From contig CM042042.1 in assembly GCA_023525975.1 (NCBI GenBank), positions 50,541,880-50,605,879 on the forward strand: a stretch of DNA of 64,000 nt, written 5' to 3'. The DNA comes from Smallanthus sonchifolius. Its lineage: Eukaryota; Streptophyta; Magnoliopsida; Asterales; Asteraceae. Made by a program: the position numbers and the translations under genes. Position 1 is the stretch's first letter, and each line of letters opens with the position of its first letter. The notes under the pieces are model-generated. The model was given only the letters and a program-made list of their open reading frames with translations, did not search any database and was not told where the DNA came from. Below, piece by piece: positions 34,005 through 47,017 of the stretch.

Positions 34005-34444
34005 TGTAACATCCCGAAAATAATAAACGACAATAAACGGAAACGGGTTAAACGCAAGACGAACGGAATAAACGAGCGTGGAATGGGCCGGCTATGGGCT
34101 TGCGCGCATATGGGCTCAAGGGTAGTCTCTCTCTATAAATACCCTAGCCCATCTCTCTTCTCTCATTTTACAAGTTCTAGAGAGAGAAACCAAAGAGAGA
34201 GAAAGTAGACAGATCGGCCCGAGATTCCAGCAAAGTGTTGCTCCATAGCTCGTGAGGAGAACCACCGAATCAGAAGCTCGATACAAGTAACGGTTTGGTC
34301 TAGATCTGAGTTTTTGTTCATTTTGGGGTTTTCGGGTTTTGGATGAAAATGTAACGTTTTTACGCATAAAACTTGAAAATGAACATAGATCTAGCATCTA
34401 GAAGGAAAAAATGAACATTTTGAACAAAAGTTGGGATCTTGACG
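34005..34444 (+). mobile_element. Element F: 5' part of an E-family LTR, split by element C
   Basis: It begins TGTAACATCCCGAAAATAAT. It is related to the first 420 bases of element E's LTR: a promoter with TATAAATA (34134-34141), a TTCTAGAGAGAGAAA leader, AGAAGCTCGAT, a GTTTTCGGGTTTTGG run, and GGGATCTTGAC at the break. It stops where element C begins at 34445. The rest of F must lie beyond the right edge of the window. Confidence 0.8.
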
Positions 34445-35080
34445 TGTAACAACCGACAATATCCGGTAATTATCCGTACGTACGTTAAACGTGTTCATGA
34501 TTCGTAATTTCATATTTTACTTAATTATTATTAATTAGGTCATTCCATGTCTAGCAAAGCCGTTAGTTCGTATATTTTGCATTGGTAGTTTCAAAAATTG
34601 TCGGTATGCACGCCCGGGTTAATTCGACTAAAGCGATCGTTGGTTATTAATGCAGCGTCTTAATCAATGTCCAAAGACCCATAACACATTATATTATATT
34701 TATACATTTTATTTTAAAGGTTACAGTCCTCGTTACATAAAATAATCCATGACGGCATAGTTTCAAGAATTTACCGTTTAAAGTTATCTTTAATCGTGCT
34801 TACATACTATTAAGCGTGTCTATGAATTTTATAATATATAATTAGACGTTTTCGACAAACTAGTTAACCCTCCTATTTAAATTAATTAAAGAACATAAAA
34901 ACGAGCTAAATTACCGTTCCGAACCGTAACTAAACGCGTTAAAGACCGGTTAAACTCTTAACCCACCTACTAAATCACTTAACTACCCAAACCCCCTTCC
35001 CCTCCTTGACTTTTTCAGCCAAAAAGGTCCATGTGGGACCCACTCAAGATCTTTCTTTCCTTCCTTGTTGATGTAAGAAA

Positions 35081-38000
35081 TGTGACATTTCAAAATTTCA
35101 GTTATAATATATAAAAATTTTAACATTTTATTCCAAATATGCACACGTGTATTTAACCAAGTTTATACAAAAGGATGTGTTTATAAATTTCAACTTATGT
35201 ATTTTTAAATTAAAGTCTTAAAAATATATGAAAAAGTATATCAATTATTTTTAATAAAATTAAATATTTAAAATGATGGTATAAATTTATCCTGTATTTG
35301 TAAACAATTTAGATTCAATAATATACAAGTGCATTTGTTCAATTTAATGTATTAATAATATATAAATTATGCATTAAAAATATTCGAATTTTATAAATTT
35401 CGGAGACACATCGAATCTCATATCACGTTGATGACAAATTAAAAGTAATATTTAAACACCTCGAAAACGTCCTCTTTATTTTAAATAGTAGAGAATACCC
35501 ACCCGGATAAAATCTAAACATATGACGACGGACATGTATTTTATCCGAACGACTAAACTTATATTATTTTATCCGACCCATCCCGACACGTAACGACAAT
35601 TGAAAACCGATAGCACACGGGTATTATACCGGACTTAGACTAGCGGGTAACACCTCAACCTACCTACCCTACCTCCTACCCTTCTCGTGCTCACACCCCT
35701 TGGCCGAAACAAACCCATGGGGGGTTCTCCTACTTTCTTGGCCTTGTCTTATTTTTCCCCAACAAGAGTGTCTCATGTTTCCCCCAACAAAGTGGTCTTG
35801 GGAGACATGTTTGTCTCCTACAAGACATAAAAACCAAAGTGTAATACACAAATGAAGGTGTAAAAATAGGAAGGTGAACCATGCAAACTCACCACCTTTC
35901 CACAAAGAAAAAGAAACAGCAACATGCTTCTCCTCGTCTCCCTTACACCCTCACGACTTCCCTCACAGTAGCACCAAACACCCCTCCTCACCACCTCAAC
36001 TCAACCGCCACCATCACCCTCAAGGACCACCATAACAAGCATCACCATACTCACCACCATCCCTCTTCACCACCCACGATCACCCTCCACAGCACTTCCC
36101 AGCACCACCTCAGTCCCCCGCAGCCACCGTCGTGCACCGTTTTCACCACCGCAACCCTCTGCCACCTTTGCGGGTTCTTTTCGGGACGAAAACCGATCCT
36201 TTCGGGTCACCATTTCTCAACTACGGTCACCGTATTACGTTTACGCGAAGCTTAAAAAAACATTTCGGGAACTCACCGAGCCATACGGGGCGTCCCGAGA
36301 AGGAACCGGGTCTCACGTCAACTACGTCACCTTCACTCCTTGATTCCTTTGCGACTCCAAGAGAGCAGCAGCAACACTCCCTCCATCGGACTCCCTCACC
36401 CTTCTCCTTGCTTGCTTTAAGTGAGTGTTCATGTCCTAATCTTGATCATTAACATGTACATTAGTTGTTTTATGTATACGTTCACCCAAATAGTGCATAT
36501 TTCAAAAGAAAATATACCATTTGAAACAACTATATTGCTGGCAGAATTTTTGTTACAAATTGAGAAGGTCATATCTTTGTCAAAACTAAACCAAATTGGA
36601 CGTTTCTTGAGTCTAAGATTAAGTTTAAAGAGTCCTCTTTCCAACCCAATTGGTTTCATAATTTTTGGATAAGTTTTGATACCCTAAAAGGGTGATACAA
36701 GAAAACGTGTATATTCTGAGTTTTATGGCAGAATTATTGAGCTAACTTGTTGGAGTCATATCTTGTTCAATAATAGTCCAAATAACTTGATTCTTCTTCC
36801 TAAAGTTAGGATTTTGTGTGGTCTTGAAAACCCATATGGCCTCCCCTCTTGAAACTAATATTTTGATTTCCAAAACAACGAAATTTCAAGGACCTATCCA
36901 GAAAACCGAATCTGTTAACATACTTGTGTTGTTTTAAATATTTGAAACCCTTAAACCCATCCAAATATTTTAAGCCCTACATTTTTATAGACCCATGACA
37001 TAAAGTTATGCACGTCTAGAACCCCGTAATTTATTGAATTTATTTAGAATACAAAAATCGTGTCTTAAGTAGACTTAAAAACCCGAGTACTTTTCTAAAC
37101 AACTAGTTTGATATCTAAAGCCTTATTTTTATAGTATATACTTAGTAATGATATGTAAATGTAATGACATGTTTTGGAATACACATCTTATCATATAAGT
37201 ATATATAAATGTATTTTGTATCACCAAACCGTCACCAACGATCGTCGTGTCAAACCATTTGAAAACCTAAAACGGGTTCATGTCAAGCCTAGTTGGGTGA
37301 ATTGAATGCATGATCAACACGCGGTAGAATCATTACATAGACTTTATGGTATCTTAAATATTTAGGACTCGAGTAGGTCGGAATACACTATTGGACTTTG
37401 CTACATACCGCATCACTACCTTGTTTGCACAAGTGAGTTACATATCCCCTATTTACATTTTTATACATTTTGGGGTGAAACGTAATCTGTGCTTACTTAC
37501 ATACAATTCAACTTGTGTTTACATGCGTAGATTATTGTGCTTTTGTGCATTGGTCACTTGTTATGCTTTGGATACTTTTAGGATGGTTTTCAAACTGTGT
37601 GTGACCCACATAGTCTTGATTCCTTGCCTATCACGTTAAACCTTTGTGCTTATACATACTTGCATGCTTTGGATACTTTTAGGATGGTTTTAAACTGTGT
37701 GTGACCCACATAGACTTGATTCCATGCCTATCACGTTAAACCTATATGCCTATCTCTACATACTTACATTTGGTATATACATAGTGAATCCTCCACATTA
37801 TGCCGTGTCTTACCATGTCAAACCATGAATTGTATAAACGTTTTAAATTAAACTTTTATTTTATTTAAACATATGTAAACTCACCAACTCTCGTAGTTGA
37901 CACTTGTTTTGGATTACGTTTCAGGTGAAGATATGTGATTTTGTGACTTTGTGTTGAAGGTGCTACACATAAGGCTTTTGGACCTAGTAAAATAATTATG

Positions 38001-38158
38001 TGTAATATTCTAGTATAGGGTGTTGTAACTTGAATTATATTTGGATATTTGGTATTTAAATCTCATTAATGAATTATGCAACCTTAGTAGATCATGTGCT
38101 TATGAACAATCATTTCATTGTCCGCCTCGATGATTCCGCCATCGGTCGGGGTGTGACA
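35081..38158 (+). repeat. Element D 5' LTR
   Basis: TGTGACATTTC...GGTGTGACA. It includes a His/Pro/Thr-rich chance frame (35881-36255, repeated in the 3' LTR) and, at 37563-37764, an imperfect tandem duplication of 101 bases (ATGCTTTGGATACTTTTAGG in each unit) that is present in both LTRs and so predates this insertion. Confidence 0.95.
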
Positions 38159-38161
38159 GAT

Positions 38162-38173
38162 TGGTATCAGAGC
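38162..38173 (+). other. Element D primer binding site
   Basis: TGGTATCAGAGC, three bases after the LTR; complement of the initiator-Met tRNA 3' end. Confidence 0.9.
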
Positions 38174-39145
38174 CATGGTTATAGGGAATTAGGTTATTAG
38201 ACACGATGACCTAGACTATAACCCTAGGACTCCCTTTTATGTGTTATGTGCTAAATGATTATTTGCTATATGAATTATTTGTAGTTAGGTATTATTTGAA
38301 TTTTCCCAAGTTTGGTACATGAGACTTATACACATACATACAAGGCTTTATAACATGATACATACTTTACATACACATTTGACAAACAAACTTATGCAAA
38401 CAAATACACTACCCATCCTTATCCATACTCTTTCCTACTCCATATTAATTGCAACGTTTCTACACATTTTATACTAATAGACTCTCAAGACTATTAAAAT
38501 CTTGAAAATCTCGTCAACGAGTTAATTTCTTGAAACCAGTAAAGGACACGTGCAATCTGGAAGGGTGAACACCTGTACATTGGGTTTTCTGTCTAGGAAA
38601 GCATTTCGTATAAATCCAAATAAACGGACCCGTATGCTTTCCTGGGAATTCCTGAAGTGAGTGTTTACCTATAGGCTAAAGCATGTCTCCTTGAAAGTTT
38701 TGAGGAAATTACTTAACGTTGATAAGTCATTGTATTCGCAAGAATACGATCCGAACCTAAACTCAAAATTTGGGGACATTATAGCAAGATAGGAAGAACT
38801 AGACGAACATGCAAAACAAATCCTTATTACGGGTGCACACGTAATAACGATTTGTAGTGCATACGAATCCCGGCCATTCCTATCGCGCGAATAATGATCT
38901 ATGTTATCATATCCTCCCAGGAATAGATTTCATGGCTTATTTCCCCCTATCCTTTAGTGTTATAAATTTTGAATGAATTATGTGATCAGTTTTAGTCAGA
39001 ACTTACATACATTATCATGCGACATGATGAGTGTCATCTCACGTTCCTGCTTGTATTATCGTGAACAGTCTACCAACTGTGGCACATACATGCCTATTTT
39101 ATCCGAAGTCTCATAAGTTCTTGTCTTTCTTATGGTACTTATAGA

Positions 39146-40381
39146 ATGCCTCCCCGTCGCGCGGTTAATGCTAACTCTAGCAACTCCAACGCTGACCTTG
39201 CTGCACTACTTACCCAACTAGTAAGCCAAATGATCCAAGCTAACAACAACAGTAATGGGTCTAACACGCAATGGAATGGCGCAAACCCACCATACTGTAC
39301 ATTCAAGCATTTCAATTCTTGCAACCCCACCAAATTCTTCGGGACGGAAGGTGCAACTGGCCTTCTTCAATGGTTTGAAAGTATGGAGAGTACTTTCCTA
39401 AACAGTGATTGTCCCGACGGTCTCAAGGTCCGTTATGCTGCCAGCGTCTTCCAAAAACGAGCTCTCACCTGGTGGAACGGTGAGAAACGTACTCGAGGCA
39501 ACGAATCCGCTATGTCCTTGTCTTGGGACGAAATGAAACGACTTATGACTGACGAGTTCTGTCCTCGCAACGAAATGAGGAAGCTCGAAGCTGAATTTTG
39601 GGATCTCACCCAAGATAGCGGAGAGAATTTGGCTTACACCACTCGTTTTCAAGAACTAAGTCTGCTCGTGCCCCACATGGTTACTCCCTTAGCACGGGGA
39701 ATTGAGAAATACATAGGTGGACTGCCTATGCCGCTCCAAGACACCGTATTGGGAAGTAATCCCTCCACTCTCGAAGACGCTATCCGTTTGTCTGCTGTGT
39801 TGACTGACAATCACGTCAAAGCGGGTACCTTATCCAGGAAGGGTACCAAGAAAGTGGTCGACAAAGCTGCTACTTCCGTATCCGACAAAGACGAAGAGCC
39901 CGAATCTTCCCATCATGATAAGAAGCACAAGGCCCAAAACTTTGTGGCCATCACTCCTGCCGTACCTGTGACCCAAGTTACTCATGCGGGTCAAATTCTG
40001 AGAAATTATGTAGGTTCATTTCCCCAATGCCCTACTTGCAAGTATCACCATGCCCCGTATGCTGCATGCCGTCTATGCTCAAAATGTGGACGCTATGGAC
40101 ACGTTGTTACTACTTGCCGTGCTCGCACTATCGTTAATCAAGCTACTCAAGGCAATCATCCAGTGCCTCCCACTGTCACCTATGGACGGGCTTGTTACGA
40201 ATGTGGAGACCCAAACCACTTTCGAAACCAATGTCCAAGACTTCAAAATCAAGGTGGTCCTCGTGGACGAGCATTTAATATAAATGCTAACAAGGCTCCG
40301 ACCAATGACGACACTGTCAACGGTACGTTCCTTTGTTCACTATCTTTATACATCCGTTTTATTCAATATTCAAGCCAATAG
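39146..40381 (+). CDS. Element D gag, open frame
   Basis: 411 codons from MPPRRAVNAN. After a Ser/Asn-rich N-terminus comes the retrotransposon gag domain (about residues 50-215), with KFFGTEGATGLLQWFESMES, ALTWWNGEKR, FCPRNEMRKLEAEFWDLTQ, and YIGGLPMPLQDTV. A Lys/Glu-rich linker follows, then two zinc knuckles, CSKCGRYGHVVTTC and CYECGDPNHFRNQC, near residues 313 and 350. Gag forms the particle that packages element RNA in the cytoplasm. The last 17 residues after VNGTFL are read in a shifted frame over protease remnants, so the natural protein ended differently. About 1 kb of untranslated leader precedes it. The intact frame in an element without pol fits the TR-GAG idea, but chance preservation in a young copy is also possible. 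Confidence 0.85.
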   Translation: MPPRRAVNANSSNSNADLAALLTQLVSQMIQANNNSNGSNTQWNGANPPYCTFKHFNSCNPTKFFGTEGATGLLQWFESMESTFLNSDCPDGLKVRYAASVFQKRALTWWNGEKRTRGNESAMSLSWDEMKRLMTDEFCPRNEMRKLEAEFWDLTQDSGENLAYTTRFQELSLLVPHMVTPLARGIEKYIGGLPMPLQDTVLGSNPSTLEDAIRLSAVLTDNHVKAGTLSRKGTKKVVDKAATSVSDKDEEPESSHHDKKHKAQNFVAITPAVPVTQVTHAGQILRNYVGSFPQCPTCKYHHAPYAACRLCSKCGRYGHVVTTCRARTIVNQATQGNHPVPPTVTYGRACYECGDPNHFRNQCPRLQNQGGPRGRAFNINANKAPTNDDTVNGTFLCSLSLYIRFIQYSSQ

Positions 40382-40387
40382 AAAAAA

Positions 40388-40516
40388 AAAATTGTGTCTC
40401 TTGCTTTAAACCAACTATTTGCTAAACGACCAACCAATCTTGATAACTCGTATATCATGGTAATAGCGGATGGGAAATCCATTGCTATGAGCTCTATAGC
40501 CCGTGATTGCATATAA
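40388..40516 (+). pseudogene. Element D protease remnant
   Basis: In the frame shifted from gag one can read LALNQLFAKRP, DNSYIMVIADGKSIAMSSI and ARDC, which parallel the part of Ty3 protease after the active site. The active-site region just before is degenerate (VLFNIQAN in place of VLFDTGAD). After 40516 pol homology ends. Confidence 0.65.
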
Positions 40517-41118
40517 CAGCTATGCTATCACCATCCATCTCATCCCTATACTGTTGTGAAGCAAAAACATTATGTTTAAACACGGTCATACAACTTGCTA
40601 ACTCTATTAAAGTTTACTTAAATTATTGAAGTTCTAAATCCTAGTAATTATGCACGGGGAATCCCCGGTATATCAAAAGGGTGGTGGGTTAGCCGCTGGT
40701 ACACCCTATACATAAACCCACTTGATATAACGAGTATAAACCATGCATAAGTACTAGGAGGAGGACCGGTTTTTGAAAAATTTTTTGTAAAATTTGAAAA
40801 TATGAACACCCGTGGGGTGGAGTTTTAAAGGAAAATGCCACGTCGCAAGGCGATTGGCACCAATATTGTTAAATCTGGTTTCTAGTAGTTTACATTCATG
40901 CGTTGTATGAGCAATTGTATGCATAAATCTCATTATACTATTAGAGCAATTAGTTGACAACTCGACTCGAATTTACGTCATCCGTATCATACGTTACTTC
41001 CCACTAAGTCTTTCTCTGGTGAATAATTCCATTCTAAGTCTATTGGCATCCCTTTTTCCCGTTTCCATAACCTTCGCTAATCGAATTTCGGGACGAAATT
41101 CCTTCAACTTAGGGAGAC
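40517..41118 (+). other. Element D internal non-coding tail and polypurine tract
   Basis: No pol sequence. CTTAGGGAGAC directly before the 3' LTR is the likely polypurine tract. TCGAATTTCGGGACGAAATT at about 41079-41098 resembles the sequence that follows the integrase end in related full elements, so the deletion removed pol but kept the end. Confidence 0.6.
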
Positions 41119-44100
41119 TGTGACATTTCAAAATTTCAGTTATAATATATAAAAATTTTAACATTTTATTCCAAATATGCACACGTGTATTTAACCAAGT
41201 TTATACAAAAGGATGTGTTTATAAATTTCAACTTATGTATTTTTAAATTAAAGTCTTAAAAATATATGAAAAAGTATATCAATTATTTTTAATAAAATTA
41301 AATATTTAAAATGATGGTATAAATTTATCCTGTATTTGTAAACAATTTAGATTCAATAATATACAAGTGCATTTGTTCAATTTAATGTATTAATAATATA
41401 TAAATTATGCATTAAAAATATTCGAATTTTATAAATTTCGGAGACACATCGAATCTCATATCGAATCTCATATCACGTTGATGACAAATTAAAAGTAATA
41501 TTTAAACACCTCGAAAACGTCCTCTTTATTTTAAATAGTAGAGAATACCCACCCGGATAAAATCTAAACATATGACGACGGACATGTATTTTATCCGAAC
41601 GACTAAACTTATATTATTTTATCCGACCCATCCCGACACGTAACGACAATTGAAAACCGATAGCACACGGGTATTATACCGGACTTAGACTAGCGGGTAA
41701 CACCTCAACCTACCTACCCTACCTCCTACCCTTCTCGTGCTCACACCCCTTGGCCGAAACAAACCCATGGGGGGTTCTCCTACTTTCTTGGCCTTGTCTT
41801 ATTTTTCCCCAACAAGAGTGTCTCATGTTTCCCCCAACAAAGTGGTCTTGGGAGACATGTTTGTCTCCTACAAGACATAAAAACCAAAGTGTAATACACA
41901 AATGAAGGTGTAAAAATAGGAAGGTGAACCATGCAAACTCACCACCTTTCCACAAAGAAAAAGAAACAGCAACATGCTTCTCCTCGTCTCCCTTACACCC
42001 TCACGACTTCCCTCACAGTAGCACCAAACACCCCTCCTCACCACCTCAACTCAACCGCCACCATCACCCTCAAGGACCACCATAACAAGCATCACCATAC
42101 TCACCACCATCCCTCTTCACCACCCACGATCACCCTCCACAGCACTTCCCAGCACCACCTCAGTCCCCCGCAGCCACCGTCGTGCACCGTTTTCACCACC
42201 GCAACCCTCTGCCACCTTTGCGGGTTCTTTTCGGGACGAAAACCGATCCTTTCGGGTCACCATTTCTCAACTACGGTCACCGTATTACGTTTACGCGAAG
42301 CTTAAAAAAAACATTTCGGGAACTCACCGAGCCATACGGGGCGTCCCGAGAAGGAACCGGGTCTCACGTCAACTACGTCACCTTCACTCCTTGATTCCTT
42401 TGCGACTCCAAGAGAGCAGCAGCAACACTCCCTCCATCGGACTCCCTCACCCTTCTCCTTGCTTGCTTTAAGTGAGTGTTCATGTCCTAATCTTGATCAT
42501 TAACATGTACATTAGTTGTTTTATGTATACGTTCACCCAAATAGTGCATATTTCAAAAGAAAATATACCATTTGAAACAACTATATTGCTGGCAGAATTT
42601 TTGTTACAAATTGAGAAGGTCATATCTTTGTCAAAACTAAACCAAATTGGACGTTTCTTGAGTCTAAGATTAAGTTTAAAGAGTCCTCTTTCCAACCCAA
42701 TTGGTTTCATAATTTTTGGATAAGTTTTGATACCCTAAAAGGGTGATACAAGAAAACGTGTATATTCTGAGTTTTATGGCAGAATTATTGAGCTAACTTG
42801 TTGGAGTCATATCTTGTTCAATAATAGTCCAAATAACTTGATTCTTCTTCCTAAAGTTAGGATTTTGTGTGGTCTTGGAAACCCATATGGCCTCCCCTCT
42901 TGAAACTAATATTTTGATTTCCAAAACAACGAAATTTCAAGGACCTATCCAGAAAACCGAATCTGTTAACATACTTGTGTTGTTTTAAATATTTGAAACC
43001 CTTAAACCCATCCAAATATTTTAAGCCCTACATTTTTATAGACCCATGACATAAAGTTATGCACGTCTAGAACCCCGTAATTTATTGAATTTATTTAGAA
43101 TACAAAAATCGTGTCTTAAGTAGACTTAAAAACCCGAGTACTTTTCTAAACAACTAGTTTGATATCTAAAGCCTTATTTTTATAGTATATACTTAGTAAT
43201 GATATGTAAATGTAATGACATGTTTTGGAATACACATCTTATCATATAAGTATATATAAATGTATTTTGTATCACCAAACCGTCACCAACGATCGTCGTG
43301 TCAAACCATTTGAAAACCTAAAACGGGTTCATGTCAAGCCTAGTTGGGTGAATTGAATGCATGATCAACACGCGGTAGAATCATTACATAGACTTTATGG
43401 TATCTTAAATACTTAGGACTCGAGTAGGTCGGAATACACTATTGGACTTTGCTACATACCGCATCACTACCTTGTTTGCACAAGTGAGTTACATATCCCC
43501 TATTTATATTTTTATACATTTTGGGGTGAAACGTAATCTGTGCTTACTTACATACAATTCAACTTGTGTTTACATGCGTAGATTATTGTGCTTTTGTGCA
43601 TTGGTCACTTGTTATGCTTTGGATACTTTTAGGATGGTTTTCAAACTGTGTGTGACCCACATAGTCTTGATTCCTTGCCTATCACGTTAAACCTTTGTGC
43701 TTATACATACTTGCATGCTTTGGATACTTTTAGGATGGTTTTAAACTGTGTGTGACCCACATAGACTTGATTCCATGCCTATCACGTTAAACCTATATGC
43801 CTATCTCTACATACTTACATTTGGTATATACATAGTGAATCCTCCACATTATGCCGTGTCTTACCATGTCAAACCATGAATTGTATAAACGTTTTAAATT
43901 AAACTTTTATTTTATTTAAACATATGTAAACTCACCAACTCTGGTAGTTGACACTTGTTTTGGATTACGTTTCAGGTGAAGATATGTGATTTTGTGACTT
44001 TGTGTTGAAGGTGCTACACATAAGGCTTTTGGACCTAGTAAAATAATTATGTGTAATATTCTAGCATAGGGTGTTGTAACTTGAATTATATTTGGATATT

Positions 44101-44209
44101 TGGTATTTAAATCTCATTAATGAATTATGCAACCTTAGTAGATCATGTGCTTATGAACAATCATTTCATTGTCCGCCTCGATGATTCCGCCATCGGTCGG
44201 GGTGTGACA
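41119..44209 (+). repeat. Element D 3' LTR
   Basis: Near-identical to 35081-38158, see element D. Confidence 0.95.
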
Positions 44210-45343
44210 AGAAACGTGCCATACCCATACACATTCTCAAGACTTCAAAATCATATTTTTCTTACCCATATTATCATTTCATATCTCAATCCAAGAATCA
44301 CACTCATTTTCTCTTTTCATCTACTTTCTTACGGCACATATACAACACCCATAATCCTCTACTTTCTTTCATCCTAACTACAAGAATTCAAGTAATTTTG
44401 GTGCATTTTGAGAAGGTGTAACAAGATTCAAGGCTTGGAACTTCATTCTCCATCTAGCTTCATTACTCTCCTTATTTGTAAGAACTAAAAAAAAAACTCC
44501 ATCCTTTTAAAAATACTCTTTGATGCATGACATCTAGTCCATGCATGAAATCCTCACCCAAAAGCATGTTAACTTGAGATTTAAAGCATGGATCCACATT
44601 CTAAACAAGGTTTTCCTTTAAAAATACATGGTTCCTAGTTTAGAAATTATATAAAAACTTTTATATAAAAATGAACTTTCAAAAACTATAGATTCTCTCT
44701 AAAATGAAAAGTTAGCAAAAGAAGTTATTAAAAACCTATAAAAGTTATGGATCTATGACTTTAATATAGTGTATCTTTTAAAAATGGGTGTCATACTTCT
44801 TGGTGTTACAAAAAAAAAGGTTTATATAAATTTAGTCATCTGGAGATATATAAAACATTTATTACAAAGAAAAATTACACAAATAAGTCGTTGGTGATAC
44901 ATATAATTTATTATGAGGTGTTACATTTTATGGTTTATTATATAACATTTATATAAATCTAAGTAGTTTTATGTTTTATGCTTGTATATATATCATTTGG
45001 ACCATTTATAAGTTTATTTAGTGACTGGAACCTTTTGTCAAATTTGGACTCTTTGGGATGATTTGAACCTTATGGACATTTGGACTTTTAGCATATTAAA
45101 TGGTCAAAACACTAAATGTGGACTTGTTGTATATATAAAGAGACTTAATAAAAAGTGAATATATATTTTACTAGTAATATTAGTAAATAATATAACCATA
45201 TCGTACTTAAAAGACTCTAAAATTAATGAAAGTAAACCTTGATAAAAAATATATTATATAAAAGTTTAACCATGAAAACGTATTTTTGTTAAAAAGATAT
45301 CTTTAAAAACTCTAGTAAAAATTTTGGTCAATTGGGTCATAAA

Positions 45344-45386
<43 letters not shown>

Positions 45387-46859
45387 TTTAGACTTTCTAA
45401 TGAAAAATAGGTTAATTTATAAAACTAGAAACAGTTTTATGACGTTACATATCTATATACATATATATATATATAACTATTTTGGGATGTCTTATGTCAT
45501 AAAATCCCTTCTTCGTACAGATTTTATAAGTGTAAACGATATATTTGTGCGCTAAATGAGTAAATAATCATGTTCGAGAAATACGATGTAATAAATTCAA
45601 TTTAATTAAGAATAATAAGCATCATTATATGATTACAATAATTGAATTATATTATGAATATTTGTAGTATTTTGAATGAAATCCTTCTCTACAGTGAACA
45701 TATAAATTTATATATGTATATTTATTTTCGCTTGACTCGAGTCGATATATGTATATATATAAATAATTCGTTTAATCAAGTACGTTATTTTTAAACGAGA
45801 ATCCGAGAAAGAGTTGCGTGGATTGTATTATTTATATTTATATACTTTATAAATATATATTTTTGTATTATTCCAAGACATAATCACCAACGAGTCGTCG
45901 AGTCACACGTTCAAACACAAATGATTTTCCAAACGAGTCTAGCTAGTTGGCTGAATGTTATGTTACCAACATGATTGCTAGTGTATTTCATTAGACCTTA
46001 AGGTGCCTTTGTTGTAATAGGGCACGGGTAGGTCGGTATTCCTTACACATTTGGGCTTGTGCTAGCATTTCCTTAAAGGTTTTCCAGGTGAGTTTCACGG
46101 CCCCTTTTTACTGCTTTTCATATTTGGGGGAAAAACATGTTGAATTCAAATGGTATGATAACTAGAAAACGAGAAACAAGCATATGATTCCCTTGTGTGC
46201 ATGAGTTAACACTTAAAGGTCCTCGGTATTTCGAACTATAACCATTAGCTATGGACTTAGCCGTAGATCGATATGAATAGTACTATTTGGGTTGACACCC
46301 CCTTTCATGGTTAGTCGCGCTGACCACGACCAACATGGTTAAATGATTGCATATTAGGTCTTGTTGTTCTCATTGTTTAAAGGGACAATGGGCTGGGGCA
46401 AATTCGAGAATTCGTTAAAGGTTTGGTTATAGGCTTGTGCATCACATAATTCGTATGTCCTAGCTAGACTTCGATGAATCAACCGCTAACTTGTTTTGTT
46501 TATCATACGGATTTCCAAATTACCATTAAATGTTTTCTTTTTGGTAAAATAAACCTGTGAACTCACCAACGTTATGCTGACATTTTTAAGCATGTTTTTC
46601 AGGTAACTAATTCAAGTATGGCGTCTCACATTTCGACTTGCATGCATTTTGAAGTACAAAACTTTTGGAAGATTTCCTTTAATTACTTTTTAATTTAAGC
46701 TATTGCTGTAAATCTTTGAAACCTTTAAACAAGAAATGTTTTGTATAACTACTTTTAACATTCGGTATTAATGTCATGTAAGTGTTTGCGATAATCATAT
46801 GCGATGAAAACCATGAACGTTACATCCCGCGGATTCCGCCATGGCGGGGTGTGACAGAT

Positions 46860-46871
46860 TGGTATCAGAGC
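46860..46871 (+). other. Element C primer binding site
   Basis: TGGTATCAGAGC, three bases after the 5' LTR end at 46856. Confidence 0.9.
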
Positions 46872-47017
46872 CAATGGTTATAGCGAACTAGGTGTCTTAA
46901 CAAGCCAAGACTATAACTCTAGGGACCCACATTCAAAATCATTTTCATTGCATGTGCATTTGTATGACATACAATTCATCTATTATATTATATTTTACGG
47001 ATATTGTTGTCACAGCT

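Larger units (their letters stand above)
35081..44209 (+). mobile_element. Element D: young gag-only LTR retrotransposon (TR-GAG/LARD type)
   Basis: It is flanked by the perfect target duplication AGAAA (35076-35080 and 44210-44214) inside element C's LTR. The LTRs are 3078 and 3091 bp. By eye they differ in only about five bases, a 12-base tandem duplication at about 41456-41480 and one extra A. The internal part (38159-41118, 2960 bp) has a primer site, one open gag frame, a broken scrap of protease and a polypurine-like tract. No RT, RNase H or integrase is present, so it depends on enzymes from another element. The LTR end is like that of C (GATTCCGCCAT...GGGGTGTGACA), pointing to a related family. 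Confidence 0.9.
34445..46856 (+). repeat. Element C 5' LTR, interrupted by element D
   Basis: TGTAACAACCGACAATATCC at the start, GGCGGGGTGTGACA at the end. The two parts, 34445-35080 and 44215-46856, match 62042-64000 continuously across the D insertion point. Microsatellite (TA)n occurs at 45346-45381. Confidence 0.9.

Noticed and set aside
36429..36659. Short ORFs shared by 36421-36672 and 42472-42723
   Set aside because: Identical because they are the two LTRs of element D; no protein family resemblance.
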